Shown one piece after another: positions 24,385 through 33,531 of a stretch of 64,000 bases of DNA (position 1 is its first letter; every line of letters begins with the position of its first letter). The DNA is from Clostridia bacterium. GTDB lineage: Bacteria; Bacillota; Clostridia; Oscillospirales; Acutalibacteraceae. A model generated the notes under the pieces. It searched no databases, was not told the origin of the DNA, and saw only the letters and a program-made list of their open reading frames with translations. The stretch spans positions 4,286-68,285 of the forward strand of contig CAAGMR010000018.1 of assembly GCA_900771085.1 (NCBI GenBank), in the 5' to 3' direction. Made by a program: the position numbers and the translations under genes.

Positions 24385-25518
24385 ATGAAAGTTAACTATA
24401 CACCATGTAAAGTTGCTCTCGTCGAAGGTTATCTCGGCGCAGGTAAAACTACTCTTCTCAACAAAGTACTTAATGAGCCAAATGGCCACAAGATTGCTGT
24501 TATCGTAAACGATATCGGCGAAGTTAACATCGATGCCAAGCTCATCGAGAAAAATGGTGGCGGAGTTACAGAGCAGGAGGGCGACCTTGTTCCTCTTACC
24601 AACGGCTGTATCTGCTGCACACTTTCCGAAGACCTCGCACAGCAGCTTTCAGACCTTGCATGCACAAACAAGTATGACTACATCGTAATTGAAGCATCAG
24701 GTATCTGTGAACCAATTCCAATCGCTCAGACAATTACAATGATGTCTGAAGCTACAAAGGAAAAGAACATGCCTGAAATCGTTCATCTTGATAACATTAT
24801 CGCAGTTACTGACGCTGCACGTCTTCGTGACGAGTTTGACTGCGGTAAGGTTCTCACAGTTGAACCGGAAGATGATGAAGACCTTGCAAGCCTTCTCATC
24901 CAGCAGCTTGAGTTCTGTAACACAGTAATCCTTAACAAGGTTGACCTCTGCACAGAGGAAGAACTTGGCAAGATTGAAGCTGTTATCAAGGCTCTTGCTC
25001 CAAAGGCAAAGATTATTCGTACATCTTATGGCGATGTTCCAAATGATGAGATTTACGATACAAATCGTTTCGACTTTGAAGAAGCATGCATGTCAGCAGG
25101 CTGGGTTCAGGCAATTGAAAATCCTGAAGAGCATGAGGAAGGCGAACTCTACGAATACGGCATTGAGACTTTCGTATTTGAGAACAGAGCACCTTTCGAC
25201 ATGGAAAAACTCCAGAAGGTATTCATGGACTGGCCAACTAACGTAATCAGAACAAAGGGTTATGTATGGTTTGATGCTACTCCTGACGAAGCATTCATTC
25301 TCGAACAGGCAGGCAGACAGGTTACTATCCAGCCTGATGGTATCTGGCTTATTGCTGCTACAAAAGAAGAGAGAGAACAGGCATTCGCAATGTACCCTGA
25401 TCTCAAGGACGATTGGGACGAGGAGTACGGCGACCGCGTAAACCGCCTTGTTATTATCGGACAGGACCTCGACGAAGAGGAAATGAGAAACAATCTTACA
25501 GGAGCTCTTGCAGACTGA
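24385..25518 (+). CDS. G3E (COG0523) GTPase, CobW/ZNG-like metallochaperone
   Basis: The 377-residue protein has a SIMIBI-class GTPase domain: Walker A GYLGAGKTT (about residue 15-23), the metal-binding CxCC motif in NGCICCTL (about residues 72-76), a Walker B-like DYIVIEASG, and NKVD for guanine recognition (about 190). A C-terminal CobW_C-type domain follows with GYVWF and an acidic tail. COG0523 proteins deliver zinc or other metals to client enzymes; some are induced by zinc starvation. Which metal is served here cannot be read. It overlaps translation signals of the next gene: only 4 bases separate the stop and the next ATG. Confidence 0.88.
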   Translation: MKVNYTPCKVALVEGYLGAGKTTLLNKVLNEPNGHKIAVIVNDIGEVNIDAKLIEKNGGGVTEQEGDLVPLTNGCICCTLSEDLAQQLSDLACTNKYDYIVIEASGICEPIPIAQTITMMSEATKEKNMPEIVHLDNIIAVTDAARLRDEFDCGKVLTVEPEDDEDLASLLIQQLEFCNTVILNKVDLCTEEELGKIEAVIKALAPKAKIIRTSYGDVPNDEIYDTNRFDFEEACMSAGWVQAIENPEEHEEGELYEYGIETFVFENRAPFDMEKLQKVFMDWPTNVIRTKGYVWFDATPDEAFILEQAGRQVTIQPDGIWLIAATKEEREQAFAMYPDLKDDWDEEYGDRVNRLVIIGQDLDEEEMRNNLTGALAD

Positions 25519-25522
25519 TTTC

Positions 25523-27100
25523 ATGAGTAAACTGAGACTCAAAGACGCCGGCGGCTTTGCCGGCGTCTATAAGATTTTTATTGGTGCCATTACATTTGCC
25601 ATTGTAGCGATACTTTTCCTCATGAGCATCTATGGTACCACTCATATGGGAAGCGACTGGCGTGAACAGGTCTTTCTTCTGAAAGACAGTGTTTTCGTCA
25701 ACTTTGTGCTATTGTTTTTGTTTGCAGGTCTGCTTTTTGGCCTTTCAAAAAGTGAAAAGGTGAACCTGTGCATAAAAAGAATAAATGACAGTGAGAAGCT
25801 TTATAAGCGCGTAAAATATGGCGCAGTTACACTTGCTTCTCTGCTTGCCCTTGGATTTGTTCTGGACAACCACATTATTCCGGAACAGGATCAGTTTTTC
25901 GTAATGAATGCGGCAACAAACATCAATGCTGGTTATTACGATGACCTGAAGCAGGGCGGGTACATTGCCATGTACCCGAACCAGGTTGGACTTCTGCTTC
26001 TGGAACTGCCGATAACAAAGCTTTTCGGCATACGCAGCTTTGTTGTTTTTGAAATAATCAATGTTTTTGCTTATGCAGCCATTCTTCTCAACCTGACTGC
26101 GATTACCGATTATTTTGATTTTTCAAATTTCAGAAAGCTTGAGACACTGGCAATCTCAATTGTCTTTGTTCCGCTTTTCTTTTATACAACATTCATCTAT
26201 GGCAATCTTTTAGGACTGGCTCTCTCTCTCGCAGCATACAGACTGGAACTTAAAGCTGTTCATTCAGAAGGTAAAGCCTGGGGAGCAATGGCGGGCTCGG
26301 CAATCCTGATTGTCCTCGCCTCAATGGTAAAGAATAATTACCTCATCTTCCTTATTGCTCTCGTAATTCATGCTCTGGTTGAGATTATTCGTCAGAAGAA
26401 CATAAAAATTGCGGTTCTTCCTGTCCTGGTTGCTCTTCTCTTTGTACTTCAGTCAGCAACCGTTAACAGCACCATAGAAAAGAATATTCCCGGAGCTGAC
26501 CTTCACAACGGCGTTTCAACATTTGCGTTTATTGCGATGGGCTTACAGGAAAACAGTGAAAAGTGTGACGGCTGGTATAATGATTACAACCGCTCCTCCT
26601 ATGTGGAGAGCGGATACGATTCCGCCCTTCAGGGCGATACCGCCAAGGCGGATATTAAAAACTCAGTTACAAGGCTTAAGAATGATAAAGCGGAGGCCGT
26701 TAAATTCTTCTACAGAAAGACGACTTCTCAGTGGAACGAGCCGACCTTCCAGAGCATCTGGATTAACCGTGTGAGACAGACATCAAATGAGCGAAGCGCA
26801 CTGTCTCGCGCAATCATTTCTGAAAAGAGCGAAAAGGTGTTCTCAAAGTGCCTGGAACTCTTTGAAATGGCACTGCTCGCAGGTGTGCTCGCATTCTTTG
26901 TTCTGGCATTCAGAAAGAAATACTTTTTTGACACTTTGCTTTTACAGGTTACTTTAATAGGCGGGTTCCTGTTCCATATGTTCTGGGAAGCCAAGTGCCA
27001 GTACACATTGCCTTATTTTGCATTGCTCTTGCCTCTGGCTGCAGCCGGCTTTGGTGAAGTGGCCCGAATGGTAAGGAAAGGAGATAAAGAATATGAATAA
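25523..27100 (+). CDS. polytopic membrane protein, GT-C glycosyltransferase-like
   Basis: The protein (525 residues from ATG 25523) has about eleven membrane segments and an extracellular-type loop early in the chain: NHIIPEQDQFFVMNAATNIN and QGGYIAMYPNQVGLLLLELP, reminiscent of the acidic first loop and YPNQ region of GT-C enzymes that use polyprenyl-phosphate sugars. A further hydrophilic region (about residue 335-425) precedes the last four segments. The next gene encodes a polyprenyl-phosphate glycosyltransferase and overlaps by 8 bases, which supports a lipid-linked-sugar donor and acceptor pair. A start at TTG 25508 is possible; 25523 directly follows the previous stop. Exact family uncertain. 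Confidence 0.7.
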   Translation: MSKLRLKDAGGFAGVYKIFIGAITFAIVAILFLMSIYGTTHMGSDWREQVFLLKDSVFVNFVLLFLFAGLLFGLSKSEKVNLCIKRINDSEKLYKRVKYGAVTLASLLALGFVLDNHIIPEQDQFFVMNAATNINAGYYDDLKQGGYIAMYPNQVGLLLLELPITKLFGIRSFVVFEIINVFAYAAILLNLTAITDYFDFSNFRKLETLAISIVFVPLFFYTTFIYGNLLGLALSLAAYRLELKAVHSEGKAWGAMAGSAILIVLASMVKNNYLIFLIALVIHALVEIIRQKNIKIAVLPVLVALLFVLQSATVNSTIEKNIPGADLHNGVSTFAFIAMGLQENSEKCDGWYNDYNRSSYVESGYDSALQGDTAKADIKNSVTRLKNDKAEAVKFFYRKTTSQWNEPTFQSIWINRVRQTSNERSALSRAIISEKSEKVFSKCLELFEMALLAGVLAFFVLAFRKKYFFDTLLLQVTLIGGFLFHMFWEAKCQYTLPYFALLLPLAAAGFGEVARMVRKGDKEYE

Positions 27101-28034
27101 TACTCTTTATATGGTTATTCCATGTTTTAATGAAGAAAGTGTTCTTCCTGAAACATCGAAGAGATTACTCAGCAAGTATGAAAAGCTTATTGCTGATGGA
27201 AAGATTTCAGGCGACAGTAAAATTCTCTTTGTTGATGACGGTTCAACAGACGATACATGGAATCTGATCTCTGCTTATCATAAGATGAGTCCTCTCTTCA
27301 GAGGCCTCAAGCTTTCCAGAAACAGAGGACATCAGAATGCACTTCTTGCCGGTCTCATGACTGCAAAGGAAGAATGTGACATGGCTATTTCAATGGACTC
27401 AGATCTTCAGGATGACATCAACTCCATTGATGAAATGATAGACAAATATCTCGAAGGCTGTGAAATCGTTTTCGGCGTAAGAAGCAGCAGAGCTACAGAT
27501 ACCTTCTTCAAGCGTTTTACAGCAGAGGCTTTTTACAAGGGAATGCAGCTTCTCGGAGCAGAAGTGGTATTCAACCATGCAGACTACAGACTCATGAGCA
27601 AAAAGGCTCTCGACGCACTTTCAGAGTATGGCGAAGTTAACCTCTTCCTTCGCGGAATGGTTCCAATGCTTGGTTACAAGACAGATATTGTCTACTACGA
27701 AAGAGGAGAGCGTTTCGCGGGAGAAAGCAAATATCCTCTCAAGAAGATGGTTTCATTTGCTCTTGATGGTGTTACATCTCTTACAGACAGACCTATCAAG
27801 TTTGTCCTGAGTCTCGGTATAGCTGTTCTTGTCGCAAGCTTTGTATCACTTCCGATAGCTGCGATCAGATATGCAACCAATAAGGAATCAAATGGTGTTG
27901 GACTTATCCTTTCATCTATCTGGGCAGCAACCGGCCTTTCAGTAACCGCAACCGGCGTTGTCGGTTACTATATCGGAAAGATATACATGGAAACAAAGGG
28001 AAGACCACGTTACTTCATCGAAGAAATATTATAA
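27093..28034 (+). CDS. family 2 glycosyltransferase, GtrB/DPM-like polyprenyl-phosphate sugar transferase
   Basis: The 313-residue protein has a GT-A catalytic domain (MVIPCFNEESVLPET; VDDGSTDDT; SMDSDLQD with the metal-binding acidic residues, about 107-110; NRGHQNALLAG) and two C-terminal membrane segments (FVLSLGIAVLVASFVSLPIA and WAATGLSVTATGVVGYYIG). This is the layout of GtrB and DPM1-like enzymes that make polyprenyl-phosphate-glucose or similar donors. It overlaps the GT-C-like gene, its likely consumer. A GtrA-like protein, the third part of such systems, is encoded far away at 11.4 kb. Confidence 0.9.
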   Translation: MNNTLYMVIPCFNEESVLPETSKRLLSKYEKLIADGKISGDSKILFVDDGSTDDTWNLISAYHKMSPLFRGLKLSRNRGHQNALLAGLMTAKEECDMAISMDSDLQDDINSIDEMIDKYLEGCEIVFGVRSSRATDTFFKRFTAEAFYKGMQLLGAEVVFNHADYRLMSKKALDALSEYGEVNLFLRGMVPMLGYKTDIVYYERGERFAGESKYPLKKMVSFALDGVTSLTDRPIKFVLSLGIAVLVASFVSLPIAAIRYATNKESNGVGLILSSIWAATGLSVTATGVVGYYIGKIYMETKGRPRYFIEEIL

Positions 28035-28040
28035 AAACAG

Positions 28041-28066
28041 CGGCCCTTCCGGGCCGCCTTTTTTAT
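28041..28066 (+). terminator. intrinsic terminator after the GtrB-like gene
   Basis: GCGGCCC and GGGCCGC form a 7-bp GC stem with a four-base loop and are followed by CTTTTTTT. Confidence 0.92.
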
Positions 28067-28092
28067 GTAAATAAAATCAATAGCATAGAATT

Positions 28093-28149
28093 AATAGCAA
28101 GCTATTGACACACAAACAGATAGCTCTATAATACTATTAGTTTACTAAT
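28093..28149 (+). promoter_or_regulatory. marR promoter with two matching 14-bp operators
   Basis: A consensus promoter TTGACA (28105-28110), 16 bases, TATAAT (28127-28132) is bracketed by two perfect inverted repeats of 6-2-6 layout: AATAGCAAGCTATT (28093-28106), which covers the start of the -35 box, and ATTAGTTTACTAAT (28136-28149), which covers the transcription start. Both fit AWTAGY-NN-RCTAWT and their centres are 43 bp apart, about four helical turns. This is a likely autoregulatory MarR site pair. Confidence 0.7.
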
Positions 28150-28161
28150 GGAGGTGTTTTT

Positions 28162-28623
28162 TTGCATCCGGAATTAACTTGCGGAAAGCTCATAAAATTC
28201 ATCAATTCATCTATCGAACGAAACGTTAATAATACCCTTAGGGAAAAAGATATAACCGCTTCTCAGATGGCTCTTATGATGACAATTCGTCATATGAATT
28301 GCAAGGAAAATCGCGAGTGTACACTTAAAGATCTTGAAAGAAAACTCAATATATCTCAGCCAACAACGGTTGGACTCGCTCACAGACTTGAGAGAAAGGG
28401 CCTTATTGTTGTAAAGACTTCTGATAGGGACAGAAGAGTGAAAATAGCAGCTCTGACTGAGTCCGGCATGAAACTGCTGGAAGAGACCAAAAGCTTTGCT
28501 GACGAGGCAGAGGAGAACCTTCTTTCCTGCCTTACAGAAGAAGAAAAAAGCGAACTCCTGACCCTGCTCAAAAAAGTATTCGATAACGTTAGAAAGGAAG
28601 GATGCTGTTCATGTTCAAAGTAG
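28162..28623 (+). CDS. MarR-family transcriptional regulator
   Basis: The 153-residue protein has the winged-helix MarR layout: a dimerisation helix at the N-terminus, a helix-turn-helix (CTLKDLERKLNISQPTTVGLAHRLERKGLI, with recognition helix around SQPTTVGLAHRLERKG, residue 62-77) and the wing with DRDRRVK and ALTESG. The C-terminus has a Cys-rich end (GCCSCSK), which could be a redox or metal sensor but may be incidental. The start is a TTG at 28162 with GGAGG 7 bases upstream. It is the first gene of the exporter unit and is probably autoregulated through the two flanking palindromes. Confidence 0.9.
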   Translation: MHPELTCGKLIKFINSSIERNVNNTLREKDITASQMALMMTIRHMNCKENRECTLKDLERKLNISQPTTVGLAHRLERKGLIVVKTSDRDRRVKIAALTESGMKLLEETKSFADEAEENLLSCLTEEEKSELLTLLKKVFDNVRKEGCCSCSK

Positions 28624-30443
28624 TATTAAGACACGCAAAAGAATACAGATTGCCTAGCATTCTTTCACCGATATTTATGGCGCTTGAAGTATTAATGCAG
28701 GTGCTCATTCCATACATTACCGCTTTCATTATTGACCGCGGTATCAGTGCCAATAATATGGGCAACGTTTACAAGTATGGTCTGACAATGATAGGCATGG
28801 CAATGCTTGCCATGGTATTCGGATCACTTTCCGGTATTTTTGCTGCGAAAGCATCAACCGGATTTGCAAAGAACCTCAGAAAAGCCATGTATGAAAAGAT
28901 ACAGACTTTCTCATTCTCAAATATTGACCATTTCAGTACAGCAGGTCTTGTTACACGTATGACCACTGACATTACCAATATTCAGAACGCTTACCAGATG
29001 GTGATACGTATTGCAATCAGAGCGCCAATCACCATGATTGTCAGCGTAATCATGTGTATCAAAATCAGTGCGAAGATTTCCGGCATGTTCTTTGGAGTGC
29101 TTGTAATTATTGCAGTCCTTGCAGGTGCTCTTATGGCTATTACAGTGCCTATCTTCAAGAAAGTGTTCAAGAAGTATGATGCACTCAACGCAAGCGTACA
29201 GGAGAACCTTTCAGGTATCAGAGTGGTAAAGGCATTTGTTCGTGAAGACTTTGAAAAGACAAAGTTCTACAAGGCAGTTGACGACGTTTACCGACTCTTC
29301 GTTAAAGCGGAGAGCCGAATGGCTGCAATGATGCCGGGTATGATGATTATCATCTATACCGTAATCATGATGGTCTGCTGGTTCGGTGCTCATTACATTG
29401 TTGCCGGCGATATGACAACAGGTAATCTCACATCTCTTTACACTTACATTATGAACGTCCTTATGTCCATGATGATGGTTGCAATGGTATTCGTAATGAT
29501 TACAATGAGCTCCGCTTCTGTTAACCGTATCGGACAGGTTCTTACAGAGGAACCGGATATCGAAAACCCTGAGGACCCTGTCATGGAAGTTCCAAATGGC
29601 GATATCAGATTTGACAATGTTTCTTTCTCTTATAAATATGACCTCGCAAAAATTGAAGAAGAGGAAAAGAACCGCAAGAAGGGCCCGGGAAGACGTCACA
29701 AAAAGCCTGAACCTTCCGAAGAAAAGAAAGATACAAAAAAGGCAAATACACTGGAAGGTATTAACCTCCAGATAAAATCAGGCGAAACCATCGGTCTTAT
29801 CGGTGGAACAGGCTGTGGCAAGTCAACATTTGTGAGCCTTATCAGCCGTCTTTATGACGTTGATGAGGGTGCAGTTTTTGTAGGCGACCACAATGTAAAG
29901 GAATACGACCTTGATACCCTCAGAAATGAAGTATCGGTTGTTCTTCAGAAGAATGAACTCTTTACCGGAACAATCCTTGAAAACCTACGCTGGGGTAAGG
30001 AAGATGCAACTCTCGAGGAATGCATTCATGCCTGTGAAATGGCATGTGCGGATGATTTCATCCGCAAGATGCCGGACGGTTACGAAACAAAAATTGAACA
30101 GGGTGGTTCCAATGTATCCGGCGGACAGAAGCAGCGTCTTTGTATTGCAAGAGCACTGCTTAAGAACCCGAAGGTTCTTATTCTTGATGACTCAACATCT
30201 GCTGTCGATACAGCAACAGATGCAAGCATCAGAAAAGCCTTCAGAGAGAATATTCCGGGAACGACAAAGATTATTATTTCTCAGCGTATTTCCAGTATCT
30301 CTGACGCAGACAAGATAATTGTAATGGGCAGAGGTACGGTAGAAGGCTTCGGAACACACGAAGAACTTATGCAGACCAATGATATTTATAAGGAAATCTA
30401 CGAAACTCAGACAAAGGGTTCGGGAGATTTCGATCAGCAGTAA
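28611..30443 (+). CDS. ABC exporter half-transporter (first of pair)
   Basis: The 610-residue protein has six membrane segments (about residues 15-300) fused to an ATPase domain: Walker A GLIGGTGCGKST (about residue 395-406), Q-loop SVVLQKNELFTGTI, signature NVSGGQKQRLCIARALL (about 500) and Walker B VLILDDSTSAVD. The catalytic Glu after Walker B is Asp (LDDSTSAVD), which marks it as the degenerate half of a heterodimeric exporter such as BmrCD or TM287/288. A charged insert (EEEEKNRKKGPGRRHKKPE) precedes the ATPase domain. Its start overlaps the marR end by 13 bases; ATG 28602 is an alternative start. Confidence 0.92.
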   Translation: MFKVVLRHAKEYRLPSILSPIFMALEVLMQVLIPYITAFIIDRGISANNMGNVYKYGLTMIGMAMLAMVFGSLSGIFAAKASTGFAKNLRKAMYEKIQTFSFSNIDHFSTAGLVTRMTTDITNIQNAYQMVIRIAIRAPITMIVSVIMCIKISAKISGMFFGVLVIIAVLAGALMAITVPIFKKVFKKYDALNASVQENLSGIRVVKAFVREDFEKTKFYKAVDDVYRLFVKAESRMAAMMPGMMIIIYTVIMMVCWFGAHYIVAGDMTTGNLTSLYTYIMNVLMSMMMVAMVFVMITMSSASVNRIGQVLTEEPDIENPEDPVMEVPNGDIRFDNVSFSYKYDLAKIEEEEKNRKKGPGRRHKKPEPSEEKKDTKKANTLEGINLQIKSGETIGLIGGTGCGKSTFVSLISRLYDVDEGAVFVGDHNVKEYDLDTLRNEVSVVLQKNELFTGTILENLRWGKEDATLEECIHACEMACADDFIRKMPDGYETKIEQGGSNVSGGQKQRLCIARALLKNPKVLILDDSTSAVDTATDASIRKAFRENIPGTTKIIISQRISSISDADKIIVMGRGTVEGFGTHEELMQTNDIYKEIYETQTKGSGDFDQQ

Positions 30444-30457
30444 AGGAGGGATTGAAT

Positions 30458-32365
30458 ATGGCAGGACCAAGAAAACCAAAGAAGCCTGTGGAAAAAGTAG
30501 AGCATCCTATTCAACTCCTCAAAAGAGTTCTGAAATATATGCTCAAAGACTATAAGTGGATTTGCCTTATAGTATTAGTTTGCCTTGCATTCTCATCGGT
30601 CGGTATGATTTACGGCATGATGTTCATGCAGTCACTCGTGGATGACTTCGTCATCCCGATGACCAAGGCACAAAATCCTGATTTTGCGCCTCTCGCAAAA
30701 GCTATGACCAGGGTTGCTGCGGTAATGTTTATCAGTGCATTTGCTTCATATGCATATAACAGACTCATGGTTAATGTCAGCCAGGGTACAATGAAAAAGC
30801 TTCGTATCGAGCTTTTCGAACACATGGAAGATTTGCCGATAAGATATTTTGACAGTCATACCAGCGGCGACATCATGTCTGTTTACACAAACGACGTAGA
30901 CACACTTCGTCAGCTCTTCGGACAGACACTTACTTCTCTTGTAAGTTCTGTTCTTCAGATTATATTCACTCTTGCGGCCATGATTATCATGAGCCCGACT
31001 CTTACTGTTCTTTCCGTTGCTATGGTGGGAGTAACACTTTTTGTTTCAACAAGACTTGCACGTGTTTCAGGTAAGTACTTTGCAAGACAGCAGAAGAACC
31101 TTGGCGAAGCCAACGGTTATGTTGAAGAGATGATGACAGGTCTTAAGGTAGTCAAGGTATTCGTTCACGAGGAAAAGAGCAAAGAAGAGTTTGGCGATAT
31201 CAATGGCAGACTTTTCCATTCTGCAAAGACAGCTAATACGGTTGCCAATATCATGGGACCTATCAATGCCAATCTCGGTAACTTAAGTTACGTTATCATT
31301 GCAATTGTCGGCGGTTATCTTGCTCTTCACGGCAGCCATGCTCTGACAGTAGGTGCACTTATTTCTTTCCTTGCACTCAACAAGAGCTTTAACATGCCTA
31401 TAGACCAGGTTTCTCAGCAGATGAACGCAATTATGGCCGCTCTTGCCGGTGCTGAGCGTGTATTCAAGGTTATCGACGCAGAGCCTGAAACAGACGAGGG
31501 CTATGTTGAACTTGTTAACGCAACCGAAGCAGAGGACGGAAGCCTTACCGAGTGCGCAGAGCGTACAGGCAGATGGGCATGGAAACATCCGCACCACGAT
31601 GGAACAACTACTTATGAGGAACTTAAGGGCGAAGTTGTATTTGACGATGTTGACTTCGGCTACACAGACGACAAGATGGTTCTTCATAATATTGATATGT
31701 TCGCAAAGCCTGGACAGAAGATTGCCTTCGTAGGCTCTACCGGTGCAGGTAAAACAACAATTACCAATCTTATCAACCGTTTCTATGATATTCAGGACGG
31801 CAAGATCCGTTACGATGGAATAAACATCAACAAGATCAAAAAAGCCGACCTTAGAAACTCTCTTGGCATCGTTCTCCAGGATACACACCTCTTCACAGGT
31901 ACAATCCTTGAAAATATCAGATACGGCAGACTCGATGCAACAGATGAAGAGTGCAAGGCAGCAGCTGTCCTTGCCAATGCAGATGAATTTATCTCTCGTC
32001 TTCCTGATGGCTATGACACAAAGCTTGCACATGACGGCTCAAACTTAAGCCAGGGCCAGAGACAGCTCATTGCTATCGCAAGAGCTGCCGTTGCAGACCC
32101 GCCTGTTCTTATCCTCGACGAAGCTACATCTTCCATCGACACAAGAACAGAGAAACTTGTTCAGCAGGGCATGGATGCCCTCATGACAAACAGAACAACA
32201 TTTGTTATTGCACACAGACTTTCAACCGTTCAGAATTCAGACTGTATTATGGTTCTTGAAAACGGACGTATCATTGAGCGCGGCAACCATGACGACCTTA
32301 TTGCTCAGAAGGGCCGCTACTATCAGCTTTATACAGGTAACAAACCAGAGGAAGAAATAGCATGA
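30458..32365 (+). CDS. ABC exporter half-transporter (second of pair, consensus site)
   Basis: The 635-residue protein has six membrane segments and an ATPase domain with Walker A AFVGSTGAGKTT (about residue 425), Q-loop SLGIVLQDTHLFTGTI, signature NLSQGQRQLIAIARA and Walker B VLILDEATSSID, with the catalytic Glu present. With the preceding subunit, where this residue is Asp, it should form a heterodimeric multidrug or peptide/lipid exporter with one active site. Between the membrane and ATPase parts there is an insert of about 40 residues (ATEAEDGSLTECAERTGRWAWKHPH region). The start has AAAGGAGGG 7 bases upstream; the stop overlaps the next start by 4 bases. Confidence 0.93.
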   Translation: MAGPRKPKKPVEKVEHPIQLLKRVLKYMLKDYKWICLIVLVCLAFSSVGMIYGMMFMQSLVDDFVIPMTKAQNPDFAPLAKAMTRVAAVMFISAFASYAYNRLMVNVSQGTMKKLRIELFEHMEDLPIRYFDSHTSGDIMSVYTNDVDTLRQLFGQTLTSLVSSVLQIIFTLAAMIIMSPTLTVLSVAMVGVTLFVSTRLARVSGKYFARQQKNLGEANGYVEEMMTGLKVVKVFVHEEKSKEEFGDINGRLFHSAKTANTVANIMGPINANLGNLSYVIIAIVGGYLALHGSHALTVGALISFLALNKSFNMPIDQVSQQMNAIMAALAGAERVFKVIDAEPETDEGYVELVNATEAEDGSLTECAERTGRWAWKHPHHDGTTTYEELKGEVVFDDVDFGYTDDKMVLHNIDMFAKPGQKIAFVGSTGAGKTTITNLINRFYDIQDGKIRYDGININKIKKADLRNSLGIVLQDTHLFTGTILENIRYGRLDATDEECKAAAVLANADEFISRLPDGYDTKLAHDGSNLSQGQRQLIAIARAAVADPPVLILDEATSSIDTRTEKLVQQGMDALMTNRTTFVIAHRLSTVQNSDCIMVLENGRIIERGNHDDLIAQKGRYYQLYTGNKPEEEIA

Positions 32366-33531
32366 CATACTATATGCCAACAAAGGTCTATGAGGAACTG
32401 GACGCAATAAACAATCACGCAAGTGAAATTGCAGAGCTCTGTAACGGTAAGGCTGCTCTTATCGTTACAGGCAGACATTCTTCCTCTTTGAATGGCTCTC
32501 TTGAAGACCTTGAAAAATCACTGAACCGGGAAGACGTTGACTATCTGGTTTTTGACAGAACAGAAGAAAACCCTTCTGTAGAAAATCTTATTGAAGCCGT
32601 AAACTTTGTACGAGAAAAAGGAGTGGAAATCGGAGCGGTAATCGGACTTGGGGGAGGCTCTCCAATGGATGCCGCAAAAGCTGTTTCCGTATTGCTATTT
32701 CACAGAGCAACACTTGACTTCTCGTCCGTACAGGAAATTACAGACTTCCTTTATGGCAAAAAGACGAGCGATGAATGTTTTCCTGTAATTGCTGTTCCAA
32801 CAACATGCGGAACCGGTTCAGAGGTTACAGCAGTTTCGGTTGTAACAAGAAACGATAAAAGAACAAAGGGAAGCATAAGCTATAGAGTGTTCCCGAGTAT
32901 TGCGCTCGTTGATCCGAAGTATATTATGAATGCTCCGGCATCTGTAATCTGCAATACAGCCGTAGACGCCTTTGGACACCTGGTCGAAAGCTTCATAAAC
33001 CGCACAGCTACGCCATATAGCCGTATGCTTGTGCGCGCAGGACTGATGCAGTGGCAAGAGTGTAAAGGCGTTTTACTTGACAGAGCCGCAAATTCGACCA
33101 GAGAAGAGAGTGACGAATGTGCCGAAAGCCCTGTAAAGACTAGCATTTCCTATGCTGAGGCGGCTTCTCTGATGCGGGCTTCAACCTTTGCCGGCATGGC
33201 AATAGCGCAGACCGGCACAAGCTTGCCTCATGGCTTGAGTTATGGTCTTACTTATGAACTTGGAGTGCCTCACGGAAAGGCAGTGGGACAGTTCCTTGGA
33301 AGATACATTGCGGCAGCTTCTCCGGATGACAGGCAGGAAATCTGTATGCTTGCCGGATTTGAAATGCCGGAAGAAGTAGATGAATTTATTTACACCGTTT
33401 GCGGCAAGGTAAATGCAAGTGATGAAGTACTGGAGAATCAGGTAACTGCACTTCTCAACAACAGAGCAAAACTTGAACTGGCACCATTTGACGTTGACGA
33501 GGAGGTACTTCGTGAAATCGCAGGCATCTGA
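32362..33531 (+). CDS. iron-containing (group III) alcohol dehydrogenase
   Basis: The 389-residue protein has the nucleotide-binding GLGGGSPMDAAKA (about residue 94-106), the PTTCGTGSEVTAVSVV block, and the metal ligands Asp and His in NTAVDAFGHLVES, His in SLPHGLSYGLT, and His in VPHGKAV. It should oxidise or reduce an alcohol/aldehyde with NAD(P). An insertion with acidic/Ser residues (STREESDECAESPVKTSIS) lies between the second and third ligand. Its ATG overlaps the ABC stop (ATGA), so it is translated as part of the exporter unit; a role in handling the exported compound or its aldehyde is an inference. Confidence 0.9.
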   Translation: MTYYMPTKVYEELDAINNHASEIAELCNGKAALIVTGRHSSSLNGSLEDLEKSLNREDVDYLVFDRTEENPSVENLIEAVNFVREKGVEIGAVIGLGGGSPMDAAKAVSVLLFHRATLDFSSVQEITDFLYGKKTSDECFPVIAVPTTCGTGSEVTAVSVVTRNDKRTKGSISYRVFPSIALVDPKYIMNAPASVICNTAVDAFGHLVESFINRTATPYSRMLVRAGLMQWQECKGVLLDRAANSTREESDECAESPVKTSISYAEAASLMRASTFAGMAIAQTGTSLPHGLSYGLTYELGVPHGKAVGQFLGRYIAAASPDDRQEICMLAGFEMPEEVDEFIYTVCGKVNASDEVLENQVTALLNNRAKLELAPFDVDEEVLREIAGI

